This document shows positions 8,287 through 16,119 of a stretch of 64,000 bases of DNA, piece by piece. A program made the translations under genes and the position numbers. This DNA is from Bradyrhizobium sacchari (lineage in GTDB: Bacteria > Pseudomonadota > Alphaproteobacteria > Rhizobiales > Xanthobacteraceae): assembly GCF_002068095.1 (NCBI RefSeq), contig NZ_LWIG01000060.1, forward strand, positions 10,825 to 74,824, read 5' to 3'. The notes beneath the pieces were generated by a model. The model saw nothing but the letters and a program-made list of their open reading frames with translations. It made no database searches and was not told the origin of the DNA. Position 1 is the stretch's first letter. Each line of letters starts with the position of its first letter.

Positions 8287-8832
8287 ATGGCTTCTGGTCC
8301 ATCACGAGAGCTCACGGAAAAACGGCTGAACGTGCGAGCGCATCGGCCCATCCGTTTAGAGGGCGCCCATGAGCGCGCTATACCAGCCGTCGTGCTTCTT
8401 CTCAGTGCGAAGCTCGCTCGCCCAGTCGCCAAGCTGATCCCGATAAACCTTGGTATGCGGATTTCATCCGTTTCCATATTGGACGTTTACTCCCGTACAA
8501 TTGAGAACGCTTTCAGCCTCGTTCTACTGTCGGGAAATAGCGGCAAGCGCAGGTTGCGGATGTCAATAACTTCAGGCGTCATTCCAAATGGCTCGCCTGT
8601 CCAGCGCATTCGGGGCGTACCCAAGATGTATAAGAACGAGTTCGATCTAGTGCCGCTCCGATGCGCCATCGACGAGGCGCGCGGCTCGATGGCTTTGCGC
8701 TCAGAGGTCAAAACGCCGGAGGACGATGCGGCAGCAGGCGGAAAAGCGTCCTGGTGCAGACAGGTTTTGGCGCGTCCAATCGTCTCGTCGGCATCTTACC
8801 GATTTATGGCGTGCAGGGCATTGGCCAAATGA
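8287..8832 (+). CDS. ORF at the nodY/nodK position, between nod box and nodA
   Basis: Bradyrhizobia carry an extra gene (nodY in B. japonicum, nodK in others) between the nod box and nodA; this is the longest open frame there. The frame opens at ATG 8239, but that lies only 6 bp after the nod box, probably upstream of the transcript start. I therefore prefer ATG 8287 (MASGPSRELTEKRLNVRAHR, 181 aa). The middle (MRISSVSILDVYSRTIENAF, SLVLLSGNSGKRRLRM) alternates as beta strands and faintly recalls PilZ domains. The last third looks less protein-like, so a frameshift relative to the ancestral gene is possible. Identity rests on position. Confidence 0.45.
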   Translation: MASGPSRELTEKRLNVRAHRPIRLEGAHERAIPAVVLLLSAKLARPVAKLIPINLGMRISSVSILDVYSRTIENAFSLVLLSGNSGKRRLRMSITSGVIPNGSPVQRIRGVPKMYKNEFDLVPLRCAIDEARGSMALRSEVKTPEDDAAAGGKASWCRQVLARPIVSSASYRFMACRALAK

Positions 8833-9011
8833 GGAGTGCGAACCAAGCGATCGCCCCGTCGCGAGCAAAAGGCCGGCGCCGCGGCGCAGCTGGGCGGTGC
8901 CGAGCTCCGACAAAGCATGGCGGCGCATTTCAGTATTGATCAACGGTTCGGCGACTAACGAGTTCACGTCACCATCTCGGCTCTTAATTCCACTGGCGCA
9001 AGGAAGCTCAC

Positions 9012-9644
9012 ATGAACATTGCTGTGTCCCCGACTGCGCAAGGCTCTTCTGCGCGCGCTCAAGTGCATTGGAGTTGTCGTTGGGAGAGCGAACTGCAGCT
9101 CGCGGATCATGCCGAGCTCGCGGAGTTCTTCCGCAAGAGTTACGGACCCACGGGTGCGTTCAATGCGCAGCCTTTTGAGGGTAGCCGAAGTTGGGCCGGC
9201 GCAAGACCAGAGCTTCGCGTTATCGGTTACGACGCGCGTGGGGTAGCGGCTCACCTCGGGCTACTACGCCGCTTCATCAAAGTTGGTGAAATCGATCTCC
9301 TTGTGGCCGAACTGGGGTTGTATGCGGTGCGCCCGGATCTCGAAGGGCTGGGGATCAGCCACGCAATGCGCGTGATGTATCCCGCGCTGCAGGAGCTTGG
9401 CGTTCCATTCGGCTTTGGCACGGTTAGGCCGGCGCTCGAGAAACATATGATGCGACTGGTCGGACGGCAGGGGATCGCCACCCTGATGCATGGCATTCGC
9501 GTCCGCTCCACGCATCCGGATGTCTATCCCAATTTATCGCCGACGCGCATCGAAGACGTGATCGTCGTGGTGTTTCCGGTTGGACGCTCGATGAGCGAAT
9601 GGCCGGCCGGAACAGTCATCGATCGGAACGGGCCCGAGCTGTGA
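9012..9644 (+). CDS. nodA: NodA, N-acyltransferase of Nod-factor synthesis
   Basis: 210 residues. NodA transfers a fatty acyl chain to the free amino group of the de-N-acetylated non-reducing glucosamine made by NodC and NodB. Recognised along the whole length: ELQLADHAELAEFFRKSYGP near the N-terminus, then GLYAVRPDLEGLGISHAMRV, LGVPFGFGTVRPALEKHMMR and the C-terminal PTRIEDVIVVVFPVGRSMSE. GCN5-like acyltransferase fold by family. ATG 9012 is preceded by GGAAG. The gene overlaps nodB by GTGA at 9641-9644, showing translational coupling. Confidence 0.97.
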   Translation: MNIAVSPTAQGSSARAQVHWSCRWESELQLADHAELAEFFRKSYGPTGAFNAQPFEGSRSWAGARPELRVIGYDARGVAAHLGLLRRFIKVGEIDLLVAELGLYAVRPDLEGLGISHAMRVMYPALQELGVPFGFGTVRPALEKHMMRLVGRQGIATLMHGIRVRSTHPDVYPNLSPTRIEDVIVVVFPVGRSMSEWPAGTVIDRNGPEL

Positions 9645-10300
9645 AAGAGCGTGTCACACTATCTGCTGTCCGCTGCGACTACGCTGACGTGGGCGGAAGT
9701 CGAGCTGTCTATTTGACGTTTGACGATGGGCCAAATCCATTTTGCACGCCAGAGGTGCTCGATGTGCTGGCGCAACATCGGGTCCCGGCGACATTCTTTG
9801 TCATCGGCACTTACGCGACCGAGCATCCTGAACTCATCCGGCGAATGATTGCGGAAGGGCATGAAGTTGCGAACCATACGATGACGCATCCGGATCTATC
9901 TAGATGCGGATCTGCGAAGCTACGCGATGAAGTGGTGACTGCGAGCGAGGCGATCCGTTTGGCGTGCCCCCGAGCCGTCCCCAGGCATATGCGAGCACCG
10001 TACGGCATATGGACACAAGAGGTGCTCGCTATGTCGGCGAGAGCTGGTCTCACAGCTATTCACTGGTCGGTCGATCCGAGAGACTGGTCCCGCCCCGGGG
10101 TTGATAGAATTGTGAATTCCGTAATGGCGAGCGTTCGCCCGGGCGCAATTGTGCTCCTGCACGACGGATATCCTCCCGATGAGGAGAGACTATACACTGA
10201 TGCCACGCTGCGTGATCAGACCACGAAGGCGCTGTCCTATCTAATTCCGGCATTACAGCGGTGCGGGTTCGCAATCCGTCCACTCCCTCAACTCCACTGA
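9641..10300 (+). CDS. nodB: NodB, chitooligosaccharide deacetylase
   Basis: 219 residues from the GTG at 9641, which overlaps the nodA stop (GTGA) and gives the usual NodB length; the open frame extends to 9599 inside nodA. Polysaccharide-deacetylase (CE4) domain with the metal/catalytic motif TFDDGPNPFC, the HxxxH metal motif in ANHTMTHPDL, RAPYGIW and VDPRDWSRPG. It removes the N-acetyl group from the non-reducing end of the NodC oligomer. Cytoplasmic, no signal peptide. Followed 18 bp later by nodC. Confidence 0.97.
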   Translation: MKERVTLSAVRCDYADVGGSRAVYLTFDDGPNPFCTPEVLDVLAQHRVPATFFVIGTYATEHPELIRRMIAEGHEVANHTMTHPDLSRCGSAKLRDEVVTASEAIRLACPRAVPRHMRAPYGIWTQEVLAMSARAGLTAIHWSVDPRDWSRPGVDRIVNSVMASVRPGAIVLLHDGYPPDEERLYTDATLRDQTTKALSYLIPALQRCGFAIRPLPQLH

Positions 10301-10318
10301 ACGAAAAACCGACGCCCT

Positions 10319-11689
10319 ATGGATCTGCTCGCCACAACCAGTGCTGCCGCCGTTTCAACGTACGCGCTGCTCTCGACCATCTATAAGAGCGCGCAAGCGC
10401 TTTATGCACAGCCGGCGACCAATTCATCGCAGCCGGACAACCTGGGACAATCCGAGTGTATTCTTCCCAGTGTGGACGTCATTGTACCGTGCTTTAACGA
10501 GGATCCGAACACGCTCGCGGACTGTCTGGCGTCGCTTGCGAGTCAAGACTACACCGGACAGCTGCAGGTCTTTGTCGTCGATGACGGATCTGCAAATCGC
10601 GACGTGGTCGCGCCAATACACAAGATATATGAGAACGATACGAGGTTCAGTATCATCTTGCTGGCAAAGAACGTCGGCAAGCGCAAGGCGCAGATAGCTG
10701 CAATACGCAGCTCATCTGGGGACCTCGTCCTCAACGTCGACTCTGACACGATACTTGCTCCTGACGTTGTCACGAAGCTTGTGTTCAAGATGCATGATCC
10801 GGAGGTCGGGGCGGCCATGGGGCAGCTGATAGCAAGCAATCGCAGCCAGACCTGGCTGACCAGGCTGATCGACATGGAATACTGGTTAGCGTGCAACGAG
10901 GAGCGCGCGGCGCAAGCTCGTTTCGGTGCCGTCATGTGTTGCTGCGGCCCATGTGCCATGTATCGTCGTTCCGCGCTCGACTTGCTTCTTGATCAATACG
11001 AAACGCAATTTTTTCGTGGAAAGCCCAGCGATTTCGGCGAGGACCGCCACCTAACGATACTCATGCTCAAGGCGGGCTTTCGAACTGAATACGTCCCGGA
11101 CGCGATCGCAGCAACAGTCGTCCCGCACAGCCTTGGACCATATCTGCGTCAACAGCTCCGTTGGGCGCGCAGTACCTTTCGAGATACGTTTCTTGCATTG
11201 CGCCTGCTCCCAGAGCTCGACGGCTATCTGACGCTAGACGTTATCGGGCAAAATCTCGGCCCGCTTCTTCTCGCCCTTTCGTCACTTGCTGCGCTGGCAC
11301 AGCTCCTAATCGGCGGCTCTATACCCTGGTGGACGGGATTGACGATTGCAGCAATGACTATGGTCCGATGCAGTGTGGCAGCGCTTCGTGCGCGCGAATT
11401 GCGATTTCTCGGTTTCTCGCTCCACACGCCGATCAATATCTTCCTCTTGCTGCCCTTGAAGGCCTATGCGCTTTTTACATTAAGCAACAGCGATTGGCTA
11501 TCGCGCAAGGTCGCCAACGTGCCGGAAGAAGAAAAGCAGTGTGTCATCTTGCGCCCGAACGCCGGACGAAGCGCCGCAACAACAGGAGGAACGGGGCGGA
11601 TTTGTAAGGCGGGGTCATCGCACCCTCCATTGAGTATGGCGGCGTCGGAGAGTGTTTCCGGTCGCGATCGTTCAACTGCCTGCAAATGA
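10319..11689 (+). CDS. nodC: NodC, N-acetylglucosaminyltransferase (chitin-oligosaccharide synthase)
   Basis: 456 residues, family GT2, inner membrane. A hydrophobic N-terminal segment is followed by the processive GT2 motifs: VIVPCFNEDP, VFVVDDGS, NVDSDT (DxD), the acceptor/catalytic GEDRHLT and QQLRW. C-terminal membrane helices follow (LLLALSSLAALAQLLIGGSI; FSLHTPINIFLLLPLKAYAL). It builds the beta-1,4-GlcNAc backbone. The Ser/Gly-rich tail after residue 410 is variable among NodC proteins. Its TGA overlaps an ATG at 11686 of the nodS frame (ATGA). Confidence 0.97.
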   Translation: MDLLATTSAAAVSTYALLSTIYKSAQALYAQPATNSSQPDNLGQSECILPSVDVIVPCFNEDPNTLADCLASLASQDYTGQLQVFVVDDGSANRDVVAPIHKIYENDTRFSIILLAKNVGKRKAQIAAIRSSSGDLVLNVDSDTILAPDVVTKLVFKMHDPEVGAAMGQLIASNRSQTWLTRLIDMEYWLACNEERAAQARFGAVMCCCGPCAMYRRSALDLLLDQYETQFFRGKPSDFGEDRHLTILMLKAGFRTEYVPDAIAATVVPHSLGPYLRQQLRWARSTFRDTFLALRLLPELDGYLTLDVIGQNLGPLLLALSSLAALAQLLIGGSIPWWTGLTIAAMTMVRCSVAALRARELRFLGFSLHTPINIFLLLPLKAYALFTLSNSDWLSRKVANVPEEEKQCVILRPNAGRSAATTGGTGRICKAGSSHPPLSMAASESVSGRDRSTACK

Positions 11690-11700
11690 GTGGTCGGCTC

Positions 11701-12330
11701 ATGACTCTGGACCAAAACCATCAGCTATTAGAGCGAGAGTTGGCGGTCGACGACCCATGGCGCCTCGACAGTAGTTCGTTCGAGCAGGAGCGATACGCGC
11801 AAATGCTCCGGATGTCACGTTGCAACGGAGAGGCTGCGTCTGCGCTCGAAGTAGGATGTGCAGCCGGCGCATTCACGAACATGCTGGCTGCGCTATGCGA
11901 GCGACTTACCGTTGTGGATGTCATGCCGCAGGCCATCGAGCGAGCGCGACGACGAACCAGTCAGTGGTCACATATTTGTTGGGTGACCTGCGACATTCAG
12001 CGGTTCTCGACCACTGAGCAGTTCGATTTGATTGTCGTAGCCGAGGTTCTCTACTACCTCAAGGGCATTGTCGAGATGCAGGCGGCTATCCGGAACCTGG
12101 TGAGCATGCTTGCGCCAAATGGGATTCTGGTTTTCGGGTCCGCGCGTGATGCTACATGTCAACGTTGGGGTCATGCTGCCGGTGCCGAAACGGTGATCGC
12201 TCTCTTCAGTGAGAGCCTGTCGGAGGTCGAGCGTCAACACTGCCACACCGAGTCGGCAAACGAAGACTGCTTGATCGTCCGGTTTCGGAAACCGGCTCAC
12301 GCGTCAGAACAGTCAAACGGCGGTCACTAG
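11701..12330 (+). CDS. nodS: NodS, SAM-dependent N-methyltransferase
   Basis: 209 residues from ATG 11701, the usual NodS length. An in-frame ATG at 11686 that overlaps the nodC stop would add five residues. The class I methyltransferase SAM motif is clear (SALEVGCAAGAFTNMLAALC), followed by VVDVMPQAIERAR and FDLIVVAEVLYYL. NodS methylates the deacetylated amino nitrogen of the non-reducing glucosamine after NodB. It is tightly packed with nodC upstream and nodU 13 bp downstream, so it belongs to the nod operon. Confidence 0.95.
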   Translation: MTLDQNHQLLERELAVDDPWRLDSSSFEQERYAQMLRMSRCNGEAASALEVGCAAGAFTNMLAALCERLTVVDVMPQAIERARRRTSQWSHICWVTCDIQRFSTTEQFDLIVVAEVLYYLKGIVEMQAAIRNLVSMLAPNGILVFGSARDATCQRWGHAAGAETVIALFSESLSEVERQHCHTESANEDCLIVRFRKPAHASEQSNGGH

Positions 12331-12343
12331 GCCAGGAGGGCAT

Positions 12344-14053
12344 ATGCGAATCTGCGGCATCAAGTTAACGCATGACGGTGCAATTGCTGTCGTCGAGGAC
12401 GGGCGGCTTCTTTTCTGCGTCGAGCAAGAGAAGCGCGGCAACAGTCCACGCTATCAGTCCGTCGACAATCTCGATGCAGTCGTGCTCGCCTTAGCGGAGC
12501 ATGGCCTGGATCCGCGGGATATCGATCAGTTCGTCATTGACGGCTGGGACGGGGAGATGGAGTCGCAGTTCCAGGTCCTAAGCGGAGCTATGCCGATAGT
12601 GCTAAAAGGCGCGCCATATGTCGAGCGCCATGCTGAGGGGCTCCTTGATTCCGTCGACGGCGTTGGGCTCATCCTTGGCGGCAAGGAGTTTACATATAAG
12701 AGCTATCCGCATGTCACAGGCCACGTCGCGTCAGCATACAGCACCAGTCCCTTCGCCAGCGCAGGGAAACCCGCGTTCTGTCTGGTTTGGGACGGCTGTA
12801 TCTTTCCACGTCTCTACTATGTCGAACCCCGGGGAGCGCGGCTTATCGAATCGCTATTTCCAATGATTGGCCACGCCTATGCTGCCGCGGGCCTTCACTT
12901 CGGGCCATACAGGCAACCGAACCGTTCCAATTGGGATCTCGGCATCGCTGGCAAGCTGATGGCTTACATCGCGCTCGGCTCCGTTGACGAAAGCATCGTG
13001 GAAGTATTCCAGGAACTTTATGAAACGCGCTTGGCGGCTGACACGGAGCAGGCTCGTCGCTACCGCGCCGATATCAACAATGCGGAATCGTCTCTTGCAG
13101 CTATACACGACTTCTTCGAGGCAAGCGCATTGCGCCTGACGGCCAAGCGAGGGGAGGATGTCCTTGCGTCGTTTCATGTGTTTCTGGAACGTCTTCTCGT
13201 TGAGCAAATCGCGATGGTTCTGCTGCGACACTCGTCGCTTCCGGGAGCGCGAAATCTCTGTGTCGCCGGAGGTTGCGGTCTCAATATCAAATGGAATAGC
13301 GCGCTTCGTGCGACGGGATTGTTCGATGACGTCTGGGTGCCCCCGTTTCCGAATGACAGCGGCTCGGCAATCGGTGCAGCGTGCGGTGCTGCGGCAGCGC
13401 AAGTTGGCTTCGGGCCGTTGGAATGGTCAGTCTACAGTGGTCCGGCCCTGCAGGAGAGCGAGCTTCCGCCCGACTGGGAGGCCGCACCTTGCAGTCTGAG
13501 TGAACTTGCGTCGGTTCTTGCCGAGAATAAGCCCATCATCTTTCTTTCCGGGCGCGCCGAGCTTGGGCCGCGGGCCCTTGGGGGCAGAAGCATTCTTGCA
13601 TCCCCAACGTGCGCGGCAATGAAAGATCATCTCAACGACATCAAGCGTCGCGAGCAGTTCCGACCGGTAGCGCCGATCTGTCTGGAGGATCGGGCGCCGG
13701 AGATCTTCAGCCCAGGTACGCCGGATCCTTACATGCTGTTCGATCACCAGACCCGGGCGAATTGGCGGGACAAGATCCCTGCGGTGATCCATCTTGACGG
13801 CTCGGCGCGGCTGCAGACAATTTCCCGCAACTCTCCCCATAAAATTGCTGCGCTTCTCGTCGAATTTGAGCAACTCACCGGCATTCCGCTGCTCTGCAAC
13901 ACGAGCGCCAACCTGCACGGACGGGGGTTCTTTCCGGACGCTGCGGCGGCATGCCAATGGGGGTGCGTCGAGCATGTTTGGTGCGAGGGCATGCTCTGGA
14001 GCAAAACGGTCATCAAGAAGCCATCGTCCACGGAACGACTTCTGTCAGCCTAA
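12344..14053 (+). CDS. nodU: NodU, 6-O-carbamoyltransferase
   Basis: 569 residues. NodU/CmcH-type carbamoyltransferase with the ASKHA-like N-terminal domain (MRICGIKLTHDGAIAVVEDG) and the family hallmarks LCVAGGCGLNIKWN, FLSGRAELGPRALGGRSIL, FRPVAPICLED and LLCNTSANL. It uses carbamoyl phosphate to place a carbamoyl group at O-6 of the non-reducing sugar. A Shine-Dalgarno AGGAGG is present 6 nt before the start. nodI begins 1 nt after the stop. A second, distantly related carbamoyltransferase (nolO) lies 2 kb downstream. Confidence 0.96.
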   Translation: MRICGIKLTHDGAIAVVEDGRLLFCVEQEKRGNSPRYQSVDNLDAVVLALAEHGLDPRDIDQFVIDGWDGEMESQFQVLSGAMPIVLKGAPYVERHAEGLLDSVDGVGLILGGKEFTYKSYPHVTGHVASAYSTSPFASAGKPAFCLVWDGCIFPRLYYVEPRGARLIESLFPMIGHAYAAAGLHFGPYRQPNRSNWDLGIAGKLMAYIALGSVDESIVEVFQELYETRLAADTEQARRYRADINNAESSLAAIHDFFEASALRLTAKRGEDVLASFHVFLERLLVEQIAMVLLRHSSLPGARNLCVAGGCGLNIKWNSALRATGLFDDVWVPPFPNDSGSAIGAACGAAAAQVGFGPLEWSVYSGPALQESELPPDWEAAPCSLSELASVLAENKPIIFLSGRAELGPRALGGRSILASPTCAAMKDHLNDIKRREQFRPVAPICLEDRAPEIFSPGTPDPYMLFDHQTRANWRDKIPAVIHLDGSARLQTISRNSPHKIAALLVEFEQLTGIPLLCNTSANLHGRGFFPDAAAACQWGCVEHVWCEGMLWSKTVIKKPSSTERLLSA

Positions 14054-14054
14054 T

Positions 14055-14975
14055 ATGAACATGTCCAATGTGGCGATCGACCTTGTCGGCGTGAGAAAGT
14101 CATTTGGGGACAAGGTTATCGTCAATGACCTGTCGTTCTCGGTTGCGCGCGGAGAATGCTTCGGTCTGCTTGGGCCAAATGGCGCTGGCAAAAGTACGAT
14201 TGCGCGCATGCTTCTCGGCTTGATTTCGCCTGATCGAGGCAAGATTACGGTCCTCGATGAGCCTGTGCCTTCCCGCGCTCGTGCGGCGCGTGTGCGCGTC
14301 GGGGTGGTGCCGCAGTTCGATAATCTTGAACTCGAGTTCACCGTGCGAGAGAATCTGCTGGTGTTTGGCCGCTATTTCGGCATGAGCGCTCGCAAGATCG
14401 AAGCGGTTGTGCCATCGTTGCTTGAGTTTGCGCGCCTTGAAAGCAAAGCGGACGTGCGCGTCTCCCTGTTGTCCGGTGGCATGAAGCGGCGGCTGACGCT
14501 GGCGCGCGCCCTGATCAATGATCCACACCTACTCGTGATGGACGAGCCGACGACTGGGCTGGATCCGCATGCTCGTCACCTGATTTGGGAACGCCTGCGG
14601 GCCCTGCTTGCGCGCGGCAAGACGATCCTCTTGACCACTCACTTCATGGAAGAGGCCGAACGCCTTTGCGATCGGCTATGCGTGCTTGAGAGTGGATGCA
14701 AAATCGCCGAAGGCAAGCCAGACGCTTTGATCGACGAGCATATCGGCTGCAACGTGATCGAGATCTATGGCGGCGATCTAAATCAGCTTCGAGAGCTGAT
14801 CACGCCTTATGCGCGGCACGTCGAAGTGAGTGGAGAGACGCTGTTTTGTTACGCGCGATATCCGGAGCAAGTCAGCCTGCACCTTCGCGGGCGAGCGGAC
14901 CTTCGCGTTCTACAGCGTCCCCCGAATCTCGAAGACGTGTTTTTGCGGTTGACCGGGCGCGAGATGGAGAAATGA
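14055..14975 (+). CDS. nodI: NodI, ABC-transporter ATPase for Nod-factor export
   Basis: 306 residues from ATG 14055, just after the nodU stop; the frame extends upstream only as a shadow of nodU. Walker A is GPNGAGKST, the signature is LSGGMKRRL, Walker B is LLVMDEPTTGLDPHAR and the H-loop is LLTTHFMEEAERL. It belongs to the DRA-type exporter ATPases and pairs with NodJ to export the lipochitooligosaccharide across the inner membrane. nodJ begins 3 bp after its stop. Confidence 0.97.
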   Translation: MNMSNVAIDLVGVRKSFGDKVIVNDLSFSVARGECFGLLGPNGAGKSTIARMLLGLISPDRGKITVLDEPVPSRARAARVRVGVVPQFDNLELEFTVRENLLVFGRYFGMSARKIEAVVPSLLEFARLESKADVRVSLLSGGMKRRLTLARALINDPHLLVMDEPTTGLDPHARHLIWERLRALLARGKTILLTTHFMEEAERLCDRLCVLESGCKIAEGKPDALIDEHIGCNVIEIYGGDLNQLRELITPYARHVEVSGETLFCYARYPEQVSLHLRGRADLRVLQRPPNLEDVFLRLTGREMEK

Positions 14976-14978
14976 GCG

Positions 14979-15767
14979 ATGAATGATGGTTATGCGTCGG
15001 TCATGCCGGCTAATGCGTACAATTGGACCGCGGTATGGCGTCGAAATTACCTGGCATGGAGGAAAGTCGCGCTTGCATCGCTTCTCGGCAACCTCGCAGA
15101 TCCCATAACCAATCTGTTTGGCCTTGGCTTTGGCCTCGGACTCATTGTGGGACGGGTTGAGGGAACTTCGTACATTGCGTTTTTGGCGGCGGGTATGGTC
15201 GCGGTCAGCGCGATGACATCCGCGACCTTTGAAACCCTATATGCAGCCTTTGCTCGGATGGATGTCAAGCGCACCTGGGAGGGAATTTTGTTCACGCAGC
15301 TCACGCTTGGCGATATCGTTCTAGGTGAGTTGGTGTGGGCGGCCAGTAAATCCGTTCTAGCCGGGGCCGCAATCGGGATTGTCGCTGCGACCCTCGGTTA
15401 TGCATCCTGGACGTCGGTTCTTTGTGCGGTACCGACAGTCGCTCTTACGGGCCTTGTCTTCGCCAGCCTGGCAATGGTCGTCATATCTCTTGCGCCAACT
15501 TACGACTACTTCGTGTTTTACCAGTCACTCGTCCTTACGCCCATGGTGTTTTTGTGTGGCGCGGTCTTTCCGACGAGCCAACTGCCCGACTCATTTCAGC
15601 ACTTTGCCGGCTGGTTGCCGCTTGCACATTCGGTCGACCTTATTCGCCCAGTGATGCTTGAGCGCGGCGCCGACAGTACCGCCATGCACGTAGGTGCTCT
15701 CTGCGTTTACGCGGTCCTGCCCTTTTTCGCGTCGACAGCGTTATTTCGGCGCCGCCTGCTGCGTTGA
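14979..15767 (+). CDS. nodJ: NodJ, ABC-2 permease for Nod-factor export
   Basis: 262 residues with about six membrane helices, e.g. SYIAFLAAGMVAVSAM, GLVFASLAMVVISL and the last helix in HVGALCVYAVLPFFASTALF. The family segment FYQSLVLTPMVFLCGAVFPT and the PLAHSVDLIRPVML stretch are typical of ABC-2 exporters of the NodJ/DrrB type. It forms the channel for NodI. It is the last gene of the tight nodABCSUIJ run; the next good gene (nolO) begins about 320 bp later. Confidence 0.96.
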   Translation: MNDGYASVMPANAYNWTAVWRRNYLAWRKVALASLLGNLADPITNLFGLGFGLGLIVGRVEGTSYIAFLAAGMVAVSAMTSATFETLYAAFARMDVKRTWEGILFTQLTLGDIVLGELVWAASKSVLAGAAIGIVAATLGYASWTSVLCAVPTVALTGLVFASLAMVVISLAPTYDYFVFYQSLVLTPMVFLCGAVFPTSQLPDSFQHFAGWLPLAHSVDLIRPVMLERGADSTAMHVGALCVYAVLPFFASTALFRRRLLR

Positions 15768-15810
15768 CGAGAGTTCAGCGAAACGGAGAAAGTCAAAGCG
15801 ATGCAATGTC

Positions 15811-16119
15811 ATGATGCGTCCGCGGGAGCTCGCGAGTGACCTGGTCTGTCACAGCAGCTTCTGCAACGGCCTTGAGACGCCGCGATCGAGCCAGCTCTAC
15901 AGCCGCTTGTTCGGCCGATCGGTGTCGGGCGCCCGCACTCTTATTTCTGAGCGCCTGTCGCTAGGCGCCGAGACGGACCTTGCAAAGTCGTGTTGTGCTG
16001 TCTGGCCCGCGCACCGGCTACGCGCGACTGTACAGATGAGATCGGTGGGACGGCATGGCCTTGCCGTCATGATCAATGGAGAACGGGATGTTGTGCCTAG
16101 GACTAAGTGGCGGCCTTGA
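15811..16119 (+). CDS. Possible nolM-position ORF between nodJ and nolO (102 aa)
   Basis: In B. japonicum a small ORF named nolM has been placed between nodJ and nolNO. Here a frame opens with two adjacent ATGs (MMRPRELASDLVCHSSFCNG) and runs into nolO, overlapping its first 32 nt. Composition is Arg/Ser/Cys-rich, there is no good SD, and there is no recognisable domain. It may be a chance frame in a 320-bp operon spacer. Identification is by position only. Confidence 0.25.
   Translation: MMRPRELASDLVCHSSFCNGLETPRSSQLYSRLFGRSVSGARTLISERLSLGAETDLAKSCCAVWPAHRLRATVQMRSVGRHGLAVMINGERDVVPRTKWRP

Noticed and set aside
13794..14054. Upstream extension of the nodI frame
   Set aside because: Lies fully within nodU; ATG 14055 gives the normal NodI start.
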